A DNA stretch of 64,000 nt from an uncultured Pelagibacteraceae bacterium. GTDB taxonomy: Bacteria > Pseudomonadota > Alphaproteobacteria > Pelagibacterales > Pelagibacteraceae. This document shows positions 40,176 to 51,296 of the stretch, one piece after another. The stretch's first letter is position 1; every line of letters begins with the position of its first letter. Under the pieces are notes generated by a model. That model ran no database searches. It saw only the letters and a list, made by a program, of their open reading frames with translations, and was not told where the DNA came from. Both the position numbers and the translations under genes were made by a program. The stretch is taken from NCBI GenBank assembly GCA_902597865.1, contig CACJZL010000004.1, positions 1-64,000 of the forward strand. Direction: 5' to 3'.

Positions 40176-41603
40176 ATGTTAAATAAGTTTAAAAATTTCT
40201 CGAAAAGTAAACTTGGTGCAGTTGTAGTATTTATTGTTGCCTTGCCTTTTGTATTCTTTGGGATGGGTAGTGTTTTTCAAAATAAGGACACAAATAACGT
40301 TGCTAAAATTGATAATTATAACATTTCAACTAAAAATTTTACTAATCATATAAGTTCTTTAGGTATAAGTTCTGAGGTGATAAGAAATAATTTAGATCAA
40401 AATATTTTAGAAGAAATATTAAGTGATTTACTAGCTAAAAAATTTATTGAATTAGAAATAGATTATTATGATATATCAATTTCAGATCAACAATTAGTTA
40501 GAATTATCAAGAAAAATAAAAATTTTTTAGGTGAAAAATCCAAATTTGATAGAATTAAATATGAAAAGTTTCTAATTGAAAATAATATTAATTCCACAGA
40601 TTTTGAAAAAAGATTAAAAAATAGAGAATTAGAAAAAAAACTTTTTTTCCTTCTAAATGGAGGTATCAACACTCCAGAATTTATCGTGAAAAAATATTAT
40701 AAATATGAAAATAGTAAAATTGATTTAAGATTTATTAATCTTGATAATTTTTATAAAAAAAAGAGTCAATTTTCTGAATCAGAAATCGCAAATTATATTG
40801 AAAATAATAGTGTCAGTTTACAACGAGATTTTATAGATTTTGATTATGTAAAAATAACACCTAAAAACCTAATTGGTGCAAATGAATATAGCGAAACATT
40901 TTTCTCTGAAGTAGATAAAATTGAAAATAATACCTCCAATTTTACAGATCTCAAAAATCTTATGAATAATTATGAAAATATAAATGTTGAAAAAAAAACA
41001 GATTATACACTTGTTAATAATGACGATCCTTTTAAAGAGGTTTATGAAAATAGATTTGATAATGATATTCAGATTATAGATAAAAATGACTATATTCTTA
41101 TTTTTCAAATCAAGAATATTGAAAATAAAATTCCAGAAATAACAGATAAGAATTTTAAAAAATTTATCTTAACATCATTAGTTGAGAAAGAAAAATTTGA
41201 TTATAACAAAAAAATTTTTGATAAAATAAGTGCTAATAAATTTTCAGATGCTGATTTTGAAAATATTAGCAGTGATAAATCCTTATTTAAAAATATCCAG
41301 TTAAACTCCGTTAAGGATAATAATTTTTTTGAAATCAATTCAATTGAATATATTTATTCACTTCCCGAAAAAAGTTTCCTATTAGCCTCTGATGAAAGAG
41401 GCAAAATATACTTAGCCAAAATAGATAAGATTAAAACACAAAATATTGATAATAAAAAAAAAGATTTTGATACTTATTACAATAAAACCCATGAAAAATT
41501 AAAGAGTGATGTTTTTTCTACTTATGATTTATACTTAAATAAAAAATACAATGTAAAAATTTATCCAAGCACAATCGAAAGATTAAGAAACTATTTTAAA
41601 TGA
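40176..41603 (+). CDS. PpiD/SurA_N-like membrane-anchored periplasmic folding factor
   Basis: N-terminal TM FSKSKLGAVVVFIVALPFVFFGMGS then SurA_N-like helices; no clear parvulin core seen. Confidence 0.7.
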   Translation: MLNKFKNFSKSKLGAVVVFIVALPFVFFGMGSVFQNKDTNNVAKIDNYNISTKNFTNHISSLGISSEVIRNNLDQNILEEILSDLLAKKFIELEIDYYDISISDQQLVRIIKKNKNFLGEKSKFDRIKYEKFLIENNINSTDFEKRLKNRELEKKLFFLLNGGINTPEFIVKKYYKYENSKIDLRFINLDNFYKKKSQFSESEIANYIENNSVSLQRDFIDFDYVKITPKNLIGANEYSETFFSEVDKIENNTSNFTDLKNLMNNYENINVEKKTDYTLVNNDDPFKEVYENRFDNDIQIIDKNDYILIFQIKNIENKIPEITDKNFKKFILTSLVEKEKFDYNKKIFDKISANKFSDADFENISSDKSLFKNIQLNSVKDNNFFEINSIEYIYSLPEKSFLLASDERGKIYLAKIDKIKTQNIDNKKKDFDTYYNKTHEKLKSDVFSTYDLYLNKKYNVKIYPSTIERLRNYFK

Positions 41604-43057
41604 AATTAAATGTAAGTCTAAAAGAATTTAAAAAAAAATATAATCAAAAAAAAAATCAAATTTTATATTATAAAATTAAATCCAAAAATTCTTTTGAGAT
41701 TGAAAATTTAATTAATAACTTTCTAATAGATAAGAATAGTTTTATTTTTGAGTCTGTAGAAAAAGGTAAAATAAAAGGTAGATACACAATTTTCGGTAAA
41801 GAACCAGATAAAATATGGGAGTTCAATCAAAAGAGAATTTCCTCAATCATATCCGGAAGGAAAAAAATAATTAAAGGTGATCCAAAAATTATATTAAGTA
41901 AAATAATAGATGATTTTAAATTTAATATCCCATCTTCATTACCGCCTATGTGTAGTATGATTGCTGGATACTTTTCCTATGATACAATTAGATATATAGA
42001 AAAAATTAAAAATTCTTCTAAGAATGACCTAAAGCTACCTGATATTAGATTGATAAGACCTACTACTCTAATAATACATGACAATATTAAAAAAGAAATT
42101 TTTTTCGTCAAAAATTTTTTTTCCGATATTAAAAATAATAACTTAGAAAAAAAGTATTTTGAAATACATAATGAAATAAATAGTTTATTAATAAGTTCAA
42201 GAGTTTCTAAATTTCAAAAGAATTACTCAAATAAAAAGTTTAGCGTTAAATCAAACATTTCTAAAAAAAGATTTTTCCAAATTGTAAATAAAGCTAAACA
42301 ATATATAAAAAAAGGTGACGTATTCCAGGTTGTCTTAAGCCAAAGATTTGAAACAAAACTTACAAAAAAACCAATTGAGATTTACAAGAAATTAAGAGCA
42401 ACTAATCCTTCGCCGTTTATGTTTTTTTTTAATTTTAATGATTTTCAAATTATTGGGGCAAGTCCAGAAATCTTGGTTAGATTAAGGAACAATGTAATAA
42501 CTGTAAGACCAATTGCTGGAACAAGACCTAGGGGTCGAAACAATAAAGAAGACAACTTATTAAAAAAAGATTTGATTAATGATAAAAAAGAATTATCTGA
42601 ACATCTTATGCTTCTCGACTTAGGCAGAAACGATGCCGGAAAAGTTTCAAAGATCAATACTGTAAAGGTTACTGAAAGATTTAAAATCGAAAAGTATTCA
42701 CACGTTATGCATATTGTGTCCAATGTGACAGGTGTCTACGATAAAAAATTCTCTAAATTTGAAGCTTTAATGGCTGGGTTTCCAGCAGGTACAGTCTCAG
42801 GAGCACCTAAAATTAGAGCAATGGAAATAATTGATGAACTTGAAAAAAATAGTAGAAAAATCTATGCAGGTGGCATTGGATACTTTTCTGCGAATGGAGA
42901 TTTTGATACCTGTATAGCTCTTAGAACAGCAGTGACAAAAAATAATAAATTTTATGTTCAGGCAGGAGCTGGAATTGTTGCTGATAGCAAACCAATAAAT
43001 GAATATAATGAAACCATAAATAAAGCGAAAGCTTTGATAAAGTCACTAGAGAAATGA
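41600..43057 (+). CDS. trpE: Anthranilate synthase component I
   Basis: GDVFQVVLSQRFE, RPIAGTRPRGR, AGFPAGTVSGAPKIRAMEIIDELE. Confidence 0.95.
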   Translation: MKLNVSLKEFKKKYNQKKNQILYYKIKSKNSFEIENLINNFLIDKNSFIFESVEKGKIKGRYTIFGKEPDKIWEFNQKRISSIISGRKKIIKGDPKIILSKIIDDFKFNIPSSLPPMCSMIAGYFSYDTIRYIEKIKNSSKNDLKLPDIRLIRPTTLIIHDNIKKEIFFVKNFFSDIKNNNLEKKYFEIHNEINSLLISSRVSKFQKNYSNKKFSVKSNISKKRFFQIVNKAKQYIKKGDVFQVVLSQRFETKLTKKPIEIYKKLRATNPSPFMFFFNFNDFQIIGASPEILVRLRNNVITVRPIAGTRPRGRNNKEDNLLKKDLINDKKELSEHLMLLDLGRNDAGKVSKINTVKVTERFKIEKYSHVMHIVSNVTGVYDKKFSKFEALMAGFPAGTVSGAPKIRAMEIIDELEKNSRKIYAGGIGYFSANGDFDTCIALRTAVTKNNKFYVQAGAGIVADSKPINEYNETINKAKALIKSLEK

Positions 43058-43629
43058 AAATACTTCTTATTGATAACTACGATAGTTTTACATACAATTT
43101 ATTTCACTATTTGTCTTCTCTAAAAACTAAAGTTCAAGTTTACAGAAATGATAAAATTAATACCCAGGATATTATTAAAAAGGGATTTGATAGAATTGTT
43201 ATTTCTCCAGGACCTGGTAATCCAAATCAGTCTGGAAATTGTTTGAAAATTGTAAGAGAAATTCATAACAAAATACCTATTCTTGGGGTTTGCCTCGGAC
43301 ATCAAATAATAGGTCAAGTTTTTGGATCTAAAATAATTCAAGCCAAAAAATTGATGCACGGAAAAACTAGCAGAATAATATCTAAAAAGATTGGAATACT
43401 GAAAAATTTACCTAAAAATTTCGAAGCAACTAGATATCATAGTTTGATAATTGATAAAAAAACACTATCAAAAGACCTCGAAATTACTGCGGAAACAAAA
43501 GAAGGCCTAATAATGGGTATCAAGCATAAAAGATATAACGTACATGGAGTACAATTCCATCCTGAAAGTATTAAAACAAAATTTGGTATAAAAATTTTAA
43601 AAAACTTTATTAGATTTAAAAATAAATGA
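43054..43629 (+). CDS. trpG: Anthranilate synthase component II (glutamine amidotransferase)
   Basis: LLIDNYDSFTYNLFHYL, ISPGPGNPNQSG, GVCLGHQ, HGVQFHPESI. Confidence 0.95.
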   Translation: MKILLIDNYDSFTYNLFHYLSSLKTKVQVYRNDKINTQDIIKKGFDRIVISPGPGNPNQSGNCLKIVREIHNKIPILGVCLGHQIIGQVFGSKIIQAKKLMHGKTSRIISKKIGILKNLPKNFEATRYHSLIIDKKTLSKDLEITAETKEGLIMGIKHKRYNVHGVQFHPESIKTKFGIKILKNFIRFKNK

Positions 43630-44621
43630 AACAATTCATAGATAAAATTGGAGCAAAACAAGATTTAACTTTCTTAGAAAGTAAAGAGGCGTTTAAAAAA
43701 TTGATGGAAGGAAAAGCCAATGATAAAGAGATATTTGACTTTTTGACGCTATTATCAGAAAAGGGCGAGTCCTCAGACGAAATAGCTGGAGGTGTTTATA
43801 TTTTGAGAGAGAAATCCAAACGGGTAAATGCAGATAATTGTATTGATACATGTGGTACAGGTGGAGATGGTATGAACACTTTAAACATTTCTACTGCATC
43901 AGCTTTATTATTAGCTAGTATGGACATTAAAGTAGCAAAACACGGTAACAAAGCTGTTTCATCAAAATGTGGATCTGGGGATGTTTTGGAAGCGCTAAAT
44001 ATAAATATTAATTTAGAGCCAAATGAAATTGAACAACAAATTTATAAAAATAATTTTGGTTTCATGTTTGCGCCTAATTACCATAGTGCAATGAAATTTG
44101 TTGGGCCAACTAGAAAAAAAATTGGAAAAAGAACAATTTTTAATATGATTGGACCTCTAAGTAACCCTGCATTAGTTAAAAAACAAGTTATTGGTGTATT
44201 TGACAAAAAACTTTTAAAAATATTCGCAAATGCTTTAAAAAGTTTAAATATCAAGTTTGCCTGGATCGTAAATAGTGATGACGGATTAGATGAAATATCA
44301 CCATATGCAAAGACTAAGGTTATGCAATTGAAAAATAATGAGATTACAGAAATCATAATAGATCCAAAAAAATTAAAAGTAAATGCAGATAAATTTGATA
44401 ATCTTGTAGGGCAAGATGCAAAATTTAATGCTGAAAAAATGTTGAATATCTTTAAAGGGGAAGATAATGATTTTTCGAAGGCAGTATGTTTGAATGCTGC
44501 CGCAGGATTAGTTGTATCTGAAAAATATGAAAATTTTGAGTTAGCTTATAATTACGCAAGGGGTTTCATTAAAACTGGAGCTCCTTATAAACACTTACTA
44601 AAAATACAAAATGCCCAGTAA
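43626..44621 (+). CDS. trpD: Anthranilate phosphoribosyltransferase
   Basis: DTCGTGGDGMNTLNISTASAL, KHGNKAVSSKCGSGDVLEAL. Confidence 0.95.
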   Translation: MKQFIDKIGAKQDLTFLESKEAFKKLMEGKANDKEIFDFLTLLSEKGESSDEIAGGVYILREKSKRVNADNCIDTCGTGGDGMNTLNISTASALLLASMDIKVAKHGNKAVSSKCGSGDVLEALNININLEPNEIEQQIYKNNFGFMFAPNYHSAMKFVGPTRKKIGKRTIFNMIGPLSNPALVKKQVIGVFDKKLLKIFANALKSLNIKFAWIVNSDDGLDEISPYAKTKVMQLKNNEITEIIIDPKKLKVNADKFDNLVGQDAKFNAEKMLNIFKGEDNDFSKAVCLNAAAGLVVSEKYENFELAYNYARGFIKTGAPYKHLLKIQNAQ

Positions 44622-45408
44622 CACTCTCGAAAAAATAATTACAAAAAAAACTGAAAAAATAGAAAAACTCAAAAAAACTATTGCATCAGAATCCTTAAAT
44701 GATTTAATCAAAGCAAATAATACTTTTGTAGATTTTAAAGAAAAAATTGAAGAAAATATTAAAAATAATAAATTTTCTATTATAGCTGAAATCAAAAAGG
44801 CTAGTCCGTCAGCAGGTATAATAATCAAAAACTATGACCCTGTGGAAATAGCCTCTACATACAATAAAAATAAAGCAACATGCTTATCGGTTTTAACTGA
44901 AGAAGATTTTTTTTATGGAAATTTAGTTCACATAAGCAAAATCAAGCAGAAAATAAAATTACCAATTCTTTGTAAAGATTTTTTTATCGATAAATTTCAA
45001 GTATCTTTAGCCAAAAGTTATGGTGCAGACGCAATATTAATTATATTAGCTGGGGTTTCTGATAGAGTAGCAAATGAATTGTATGAAGAAGCGCTTAGAT
45101 TAAACATGTCAATTATTGTTGAAGTTCATACTGTTGAAGAAGCCAGACGAGCATTAAAATTTAAAGATTGTTTGATTGGAATAAACAATAGAAATCTTAA
45201 AACTCTCAAAACTGAAATAAATACAACTTACGATATTCATGACGTTTTGGTTGCTCATCCCGGGCCTTTAATTTCTGAAAGTGGAATAAAAACAAAAGAC
45301 GAACTATTAGAAATCTCAAACAAAACCTCCATCAAAACTTTTCTTATTGGTGAATCACTATTAAAAGATTTGGACAATAATTCTATTTTTTCAGTATTAA
45401 AGGGGTAA
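44611..45408 (+). CDS. trpC: Indole-3-glycerol phosphate synthase
   Basis: IAEIKKASPSAG, LPILCKDFFIDKFQV, GINNRNLKTLKTEI. Confidence 0.95.
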   Translation: MPSNTLEKIITKKTEKIEKLKKTIASESLNDLIKANNTFVDFKEKIEENIKNNKFSIIAEIKKASPSAGIIIKNYDPVEIASTYNKNKATCLSVLTEEDFFYGNLVHISKIKQKIKLPILCKDFFIDKFQVSLAKSYGADAILIILAGVSDRVANELYEEALRLNMSIIVEVHTVEEARRALKFKDCLIGINNRNLKTLKTEINTTYDIHDVLVAHPGPLISESGIKTKDELLEISNKTSIKTFLIGESLLKDLDNNSIFSVLKG

Positions 45409-45415
45409 AAACCCC
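45402..45415 (+). terminator. Short GGGG-CCCC hairpin spanning the trpC stop codon (weak candidate terminator)
   Basis: GGGGTAAAAACCCC then AT-rich sequence; T run only ~10 nt downstream. Confidence 0.35.
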
Positions 45416-45451
45416 ATATTTACTCTATTTTTTTCTATTGTTAATTGATAA

Positions 45452-45466
45452 GAACTTTTGTAGAAC
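45452..45466 (-). promoter_or_regulatory. SOS/LexA box upstream of lexA
   Basis: GAAC-TTTTGTA-GAAC, i.e. GTTC-N7-GTTC on the minus strand, the alphaproteobacterial LexA site. Confidence 0.85.
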
Positions 45467-45488
45467 ATACATGTACGTAATTTGTTCT

Positions 45489-46160
45489 ATGCTTACTAAA
45501 AAACAAAAAAATTTATTAATGTTCATCAATAAGAAGCTAAGAAGCAGTGGTGTTTCTCCATCTTATGAAGAAATGAAAAGCTCTTTAAATCTTAAATCTA
45601 AGTCAGGAATACATAGATTAATAAGTGCGTTAGAAGAGAGAGGTTTTATTAAAAGATTGGCTCATAAAGCAAGAGCATTAGAGGTTGTAAAATTACCTGA
45701 AACAGCTTCTGCAAATGATATTTATAATTCATTTTCGCCAAGTGTAATAAAGGGGGGGCTTGATGAAACGACAGGCAATGAAAACGAAATTCCAGTTTTA
45801 GGAAAAATTGCAGCCGGTACACCAGTTGAAGCTATTCAAAATGAAGTATGCAGAATTCCCCTTCCAGCAAATATTGAGAAAAATGGAGAATTTTTTGGCC
45901 TTAAAGTTCAAGGTGACTCTATGATAGAAGCTGGAATAAATAATGGTGATACAGTTATTGTAAAAAAAGCTGATACTGCTGAAAATGGAAAAATTGTGGT
46001 TGCATTAATTGATGACCATGAAGCAATGCTAAAAAGGATTAGAAGAAAAGGTAAAACTATAGCACTTGAGAGTGCAAATAGAAATTACGAAACTAAAATT
46101 TTTGGTCCTGATAGAGTAAAAGTTCAAGGTGTTCTAGTATCTTTATATAGAAACTTCTAA
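45489..46160 (+). CDS. lexA: LexA repressor (start corrected to MLTKKQKNLL)
   Basis: N-terminal wHTH, Ala-Gly cleavage site region GKIAAGTPVEA, catalytic GDSMIEAGINNGD and Lys region. Confidence 0.94.
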   Translation: MLTKKQKNLLMFINKKLRSSGVSPSYEEMKSSLNLKSKSGIHRLISALEERGFIKRLAHKARALEVVKLPETASANDIYNSFSPSVIKGGLDETTGNENEIPVLGKIAAGTPVEAIQNEVCRIPLPANIEKNGEFFGLKVQGDSMIEAGINNGDTVIVKKADTAENGKIVVALIDDHEAMLKRIRRKGKTIALESANRNYETKIFGPDRVKVQGVLVSLYRNF

Positions 46161-46182
46161 AAAAATAGTCTAAACAATATTA

Positions 46183-47583
46183 ATGTCAAAAGTAGCAACA
46201 AGATTTGCTCCATCACCTACGGGGCCGCTTCATATAGGTGGTGTGAGAACCGCTCTATTCAATTGGTTATTTGCAAAAAATAAGGGTGGAAATTTTCTTC
46301 TAAGAATAGAAGATACAGATAAAGAAAGATCAAAAAAAGAATACCAAAATCAAATTATTCAGTCCTTAAAATGGATTGGTATAAATTACGATAGCGATGA
46401 GTACATACAATCAACCAAAATAAGTAGTCATGTTAAAATTGCAGAGGATCTATTAAAAAAAGGAAACGCTTATAAATGTTATTGCTCAAATGAGGAAATT
46501 GAAGAACAAAAAAAAAGAGCTAAACAAAAAAAAATTCCATATATTTACGACAGAAAATGGAGGGATAAGAATGAAAGCGAGGCTCCAAAAAACATAAAAC
46601 CAGTAATTAGATTTAAAAGTAAGATAGATGGTAAATCTAAATTAAAAGATTTAGTGCAAGGTGATGTTGAGATAGATAATAATACAATTGAAGATTTTGT
46701 AATTTTGAGAAATGATGGTACCCCGACATATAATTTATCAGTAACCGTAGACGACCATGATATGAAAGTGACACATATCATCAGGGGAGATGATCATAAA
46801 ATAAATACTTTTAAACAAATACAGATATATGAGGCTATGAATTGGGATCTCCCTGAATTTGCCCACATACCTTTAATTCATACAAAAGAAGGTAAAAAAT
46901 TATCAAAAAGGGATAAAGATTCTACACTAGATGATTATTCAAAAATTGGAATAATGCCTGAAGCTTTAAGAAATTATTTGTTAAGATTAGGGTGGTCTTT
47001 TAAAGATAAAGAAATTTTTAATTTGGAAGAAAGTATCAAACACTTTAATTTAGAAGGTGTTGGAAAATCTCCCTCTAAATTAGATTTAAACCGTATTTTA
47101 TCTATGAATGAGTATTATATTAAGAATATGAAAGAAGATAATTTATTTGATCAATTAAAAGAATTTTGTGAAAATTATAAAGAAAAAATACTTCCTGAAA
47201 AAGAAGATCAAATAAAAAAATCTCTTATATTTCTCAAAAATAAAGCAAAAACATTAGAAGATATTTTTAATAATTCAAAATACTTACTTTCTGAAAAAGT
47301 TCAGTTCAATAATGAAGATTTAAAATTAATAGATGATACGTCAAAAAAAATAATAGCCGAATTTACTTATAGAATAAAAAATCTGTCTAAATTTGACCGA
47401 GAGAATTTAGAACCGTTGGTAAATGAATTGATTAAGTCTAATAATACAAATTTTAAAGGTGTTGGCCAACCATTAAGAATTGCATTAATAGGATCAAAAT
47501 ATGGACCAGGTATTTATGATATTATTATCTCTTTAGGTAAAGACGAAGTTCTAAAAAGATTAGGAAATAAGATATTTATCTAA
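46183..47583 (+). CDS. gltX: Glutamyl-tRNA synthetase
   Basis: RFAPSPTGPLHIGGVRTALFNWLFAK, KKLSKRD. Confidence 0.95.
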   Translation: MSKVATRFAPSPTGPLHIGGVRTALFNWLFAKNKGGNFLLRIEDTDKERSKKEYQNQIIQSLKWIGINYDSDEYIQSTKISSHVKIAEDLLKKGNAYKCYCSNEEIEEQKKRAKQKKIPYIYDRKWRDKNESEAPKNIKPVIRFKSKIDGKSKLKDLVQGDVEIDNNTIEDFVILRNDGTPTYNLSVTVDDHDMKVTHIIRGDDHKINTFKQIQIYEAMNWDLPEFAHIPLIHTKEGKKLSKRDKDSTLDDYSKIGIMPEALRNYLLRLGWSFKDKEIFNLEESIKHFNLEGVGKSPSKLDLNRILSMNEYYIKNMKEDNLFDQLKEFCENYKEKILPEKEDQIKKSLIFLKNKAKTLEDIFNNSKYLLSEKVQFNNEDLKLIDDTSKKIIAEFTYRIKNLSKFDRENLEPLVNELIKSNNTNFKGVGQPLRIALIGSKYGPGIYDIIISLGKDEVLKRLGNKIFI

Positions 47584-48690
47584 GACTTTTGCTGCCTCCT
47601 CGCTAGAGGAACTAAGAGGTCTAATCTGATCAAGGGTTTTTGAGCATTCTTCAACTTGATTTTGTGCTAATTTTGGATTTTTTAAAAAGTATACAGTTGA
47701 TTTATAAATTTCTTTAGCATTACACTCATTTTGTAAGAGTTCTGGAATAACTTCTCTCTTATTTATTATATTTATAATATTAGCGAACTTAACTTTTACG
47801 AGAGACTTCATTATTAGGTAATTAACATAATTTATCTTATAAATAATAATTGAAGGTACTTTCGCATTACAAATTTCCAAAGAAACAGTGCCTGATTTTG
47901 ATACAGCAAAAATTGAATTGAGTAGTACCTCAGACTTGGTATCTTTATCTACTACAATATCACAATTATCTAAATTTGATTTTTCTAATTTTTCAGTAAT
48001 AAAATTTATATTTTCTAATGTTGAATGAAACACGAAAACAAAATCTTTATATTTTTTGTTCATTAGCTTTATGAATTCAATTAAAATTGGTAAAAGTACT
48101 TTTAGCTCTGACATTCTACTTCCTGGGAATATAGAAATTATTTTCTTTCCTCTAGAAATATGAGATATATCAACTTTAGATTTATTTTTTTCTAATAAAG
48201 GATGCCCTACAAATGTATTTGGGATATTTTCTTTATCAAAATATTTTCTTTCAAAATCAAACAATAATAAAAAATGATCAATAAATTTTTTGAATTTTTT
48301 TATTCTTCCTTCTCTCCAAATCCATACTTGAGGTGCAACATAATGAATAGTCTTAATATTAGCATTAATTTTTTTTACTCGTTCGGCAACGCGTAAGGTA
48401 AAATCAGGACTATCTACACTAAATAATATATCAGGGTCAAATTTAATTATTTCTTTTACAGTGAAATCAATCTTTTTTTTAATTTTAAAAATATTTAATA
48501 AGACGCTTGTAAAACCCATATAAGTAATTTGTTCAATATTGAAAATTGAATTTATGCCTAAACTTGTTAAATTTGATCCACCGACTGACAAAAACTTCAA
48601 ATCTTTATTTTGTTTTTGAATTTTTTCAATTACTGTTGATGCCAATTTATCTCCTGAAGCTTCCCCTGTTAATATAAAGATTTTTTTCAT
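47560..48690 (-). CDS. lpxB: Lipid-A-disaccharide synthase
   Basis: ILTGEASGDKLAS, YVAPQVWIWREGRIK, FPGSRMSEL, SKSGTVSLE. Confidence 0.94.
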   Translation of the reverse strand: MKKIFILTGEASGDKLASTVIEKIQKQNKDLKFLSVGGSNLTSLGINSIFNIEQITYMGFTSVLLNIFKIKKKIDFTVKEIIKFDPDILFSVDSPDFTLRVAERVKKINANIKTIHYVAPQVWIWREGRIKKFKKFIDHFLLLFDFERKYFDKENIPNTFVGHPLLEKNKSKVDISHISRGKKIISIFPGSRMSELKVLLPILIEFIKLMNKKYKDFVFVFHSTLENINFITEKLEKSNLDNCDIVVDKDTKSEVLLNSIFAVSKSGTVSLEICNAKVPSIIIYKINYVNYLIMKSLVKVKFANIINIINKREVIPELLQNECNAKEIYKSTVYFLKNPKLAQNQVEECSKTLDQIRPLSSSSEEAAKVLDKYLIS

Positions 48691-49484
48691 TTTACTAATA
48701 TAAACATCTTATTTTTAGTGGCAAAATTAATGCATTTTTTTTTTTCTAAAAAAATATTTTGTTTATCTTTGAGTACCACCCCTTTAAGACCTGCTTTTTT
48801 ACAATCCTTTAAAGTATCCAAACCTATTGTAGGCAAATCAACTCTCATATCTTGTTTTTTCTTTGGATATTTAATTAATACACCTCTTTTGATTATTGTT
48901 TTATTCATTTTTTTAATTAAACTTTTAGTACCCCTTGAGGTTTCTTTAAAAATTGAATTTTCCCTTACAATAATTGCTTGAATATGGTCAAAGGCATTTG
49001 TTTTTTTAAGAATATTTTCACCTTTTTTAATATCATTTAAGTCATCTTTAGTTGGTTTATTTTTTGTATAGGTACCTTTCTTTAATGATAGTTCTGGAGT
49101 AAAAAATGTAGATTTTATTACCTTTATGTTTTCTAAAGATAAAATATTTATTAATTCTTTTAATATAGCAGCATCCCCTTTTTTATAAGCTTTGATAATT
49201 CTCGGAAGATAGTAAATTCCAGTCATATCAAGTTTTAATTTTGATAAATTTGGTTTATCTATTTTACCTGCAAATATTACTTTATTGCATTTATTCTTTC
49301 TCAATAATTTCAAAATAGACCCAAACTGTCCTATGTTTACTCTAAATGACTTCGAATCTTTCTTAAAAATATTTTTTCTTGATAAATCTAATATAAGATA
49401 TTTTTTTTTAATCTTTTTTAGTCTTTTTAAAATTAATTTTGGAAAATCTGTCTCTCCAAAGAATAAACCTATCATTTTATTCAC
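48687..49484 (-). CDS. lpxI: UDP-2,3-diacylglucosamine pyrophosphatase LpxI
   Basis: LpxI-type: [49 protein letters not shown]; located between lpxB and lpxA. Confidence 0.88.
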   Translation of the reverse strand: MNKMIGLFFGETDFPKLILKRLKKIKKKYLILDLSRKNIFKKDSKSFRVNIGQFGSILKLLRKNKCNKVIFAGKIDKPNLSKLKLDMTGIYYLPRIIKAYKKGDAAILKELINILSLENIKVIKSTFFTPELSLKKGTYTKNKPTKDDLNDIKKGENILKKTNAFDHIQAIIVRENSIFKETSRGTKSLIKKMNKTIIKRGVLIKYPKKKQDMRVDLPTIGLDTLKDCKKAGLKGVVLKDKQNIFLEKKKCINFATKNKMFILVK

Positions 49485-50259
49485 TTAATGGCGTACAAAT
49501 TGGCCTTTTTTTATCATGGTAAATAAAGTCTACTATTTCCCTTACGTAAGAGTTGTTCTTAAGAGTTTTGTTTAGTTTTGCTAAATTTTCATGTAAAGAA
49601 TTTGTTTTAAAAATTTCTTTATAAGCTTCAGAAAGAGCTAAAATTTCTTTATTTGAAACTTTTTTTCTTCGTAAACCAATAAGATTAATTCCTTCAAGAT
49701 AGTTTCTATTTCCAAATGATAATCCGTATGGAATTACATCTCTAGAAACTCCTGACATGCCTCCTATCATTGCCATTCTACCTATTCTTGTAAATTGTTG
49801 AATACCACAATTTCCTCCGATTATTACTTCATCTGAAATTTGTGCATGTCCAGCAATAGCGGCGCTATTTGCAATAACCACATTATTACCAACCATACAA
49901 TCATGTGCAATGTGAGCACCTATCATTATAAGATTACTATTACCTATTTTTGTTATTCCGCCCCCTCCAACTGTACCTGTGTTTATAGTTACATGCTCTC
50001 TTATTATATTGTTACTTCCTATTTCTAATTTCGTTTCCTCTCCTTTATATTTTAAATCTTGCGGGTTAGTTCCTACCGAGGCAAACGGAAAAATTTTTGT
50101 ATTATTACCAATAATTGTATTTCCTGTGATATTAACATGAGATTGAATTTCTGCACCTTCGCCTATTTTAACATTCGGACCTACAATACTATAAGGTCCT
50201 ATTTTAGATTTTCCTGATATTTCTGCTTTTTTATTTACAATTGCTGTTTTGTGAATCAT
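49477..50259 (-). CDS. lpxA: UDP-N-acetylglucosamine acyltransferase
   Basis: Left-handed beta-helix hexapeptides, [31 protein letters not shown]. Confidence 0.95.
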   Translation of the reverse strand: MIHKTAIVNKKAEISGKSKIGPYSIVGPNVKIGEGAEIQSHVNITGNTIIGNNTKIFPFASVGTNPQDLKYKGEETKLEIGSNNIIREHVTINTGTVGGGGITKIGNSNLIMIGAHIAHDCMVGNNVVIANSAAIAGHAQISDEVIIGGNCGIQQFTRIGRMAMIGGMSGVSRDVIPYGLSFGNRNYLEGINLIGLRRKKVSNKEILALSEAYKEIFKTNSLHENLAKLNKTLKNNSYVREIVDFIYHDKKRPICTPLSE

Positions 50260-50264
50260 AAATT

Positions 50265-51242
50265 TTATTTATTCTCTTTGATAAATTCTTTTAAATCTTT
50301 TGCTGGATATCCCATTACTCTACTGTTATCTGGGATATCTTTTATAACCCCACTGCCCCCACCAATTTTGATGTTGTTCCCTATATTAAGATGTCCTGAG
50401 ATGCCTGCTTGACCACCAATCATAACATTATTACCTAAGATTGAAGATCCTGCAAAACCAACTTGGCCTGCAATTATACAATTATCTCCAATTTTAACGT
50501 TGTGGGCTATGTGTATTTGATTATCAAGATAAGTATTTCTACCAATTATTGTATTTGATATGGAACCTCTGTCAATTGTTGATCCGCATCCAATTTCTGA
50601 ATAATCATTAATTAAAACTATTCCTATTTGTGGAAATCTATAATTATTCTTGTTACTAGGAAAGAACCCAAATCCTTTTTTCCCCACTACACAACCATCT
50701 AAAATTTTAACATGATTCTTTAAAATTGTGTTTCTTATAATTGTATTTGATCCGATTGAACAATTATCTCCAATTACAACATTTTTTTCAATAATAGTGT
50801 TATGACCAATCGAGCAATTTTTTCCAATCTTTACATTATAACCGATGAGAACATTTTTTCCAAAATTCACTTTATTTTTAAATTTGATTTTTGATATTTC
50901 TTTTACAGAATTGTCAAAATCGTCATTAACGGAATCGGGATATAAAACTTCTGTAACTTTAGCAGTACTAATCAAAACGTTCTCTACAATAATTTTTTCA
51001 CATTTATTTGGCAAAAATTGATGCAAATTTTTCGTTGTTATGCAAGCAGCTGCTTTTGTAACTGATGCTTGGGACTTATATTTGCTAGAATGGAAAAAAG
51101 TAATATCTTTAATCGATGCAGAATTTAAATCTGTTATATCAAAAATTTTAGTTTTATTATTATTATCATTATTAATATTTAAAACCTTGTAAATATCTTT
51201 TAATTTTAAAGGTCCACAATTTTTGAAAAATGGATTTGTCAT
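50265..51242 (-). CDS. lpxD: UDP-3-O-acylglucosamine N-acyltransferase
   Basis: Hexapeptide repeats, [35 protein letters not shown]. Confidence 0.94.
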   Translation of the reverse strand: MTNPFFKNCGPLKLKDIYKVLNINNDNNNKTKIFDITDLNSASIKDITFFHSSKYKSQASVTKAAACITTKNLHQFLPNKCEKIIVENVLISTAKVTEVLYPDSVNDDFDNSVKEISKIKFKNKVNFGKNVLIGYNVKIGKNCSIGHNTIIEKNVVIGDNCSIGSNTIIRNTILKNHVKILDGCVVGKKGFGFFPSNKNNYRFPQIGIVLINDYSEIGCGSTIDRGSISNTIIGRNTYLDNQIHIAHNVKIGDNCIIAGQVGFAGSSILGNNVMIGGQAGISGHLNIGNNIKIGGGSGVIKDIPDNSRVMGYPAKDLKEFIKENK

Positions 51243-51296
51243 TGAAATGTTAATAACAAATACTTGTAATTTTTACTTATCAAGTTTTATTGCTAA

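Noticed and set aside
45438-45488. 17-residue N-terminal extension of LexA (MLIDKNFCRTYMYVICS)
   Set aside because: It would put the SOS box inside the coding region; the ATG at 45489 fits LexA homologues
49477-51242. Short hexapeptide-encoding repeats in lpxA/lpxD resembling a repeat array
   Set aside because: Periodicity comes from left-handed beta-helix coding repeats, not CRISPR or tandem DNA repeats
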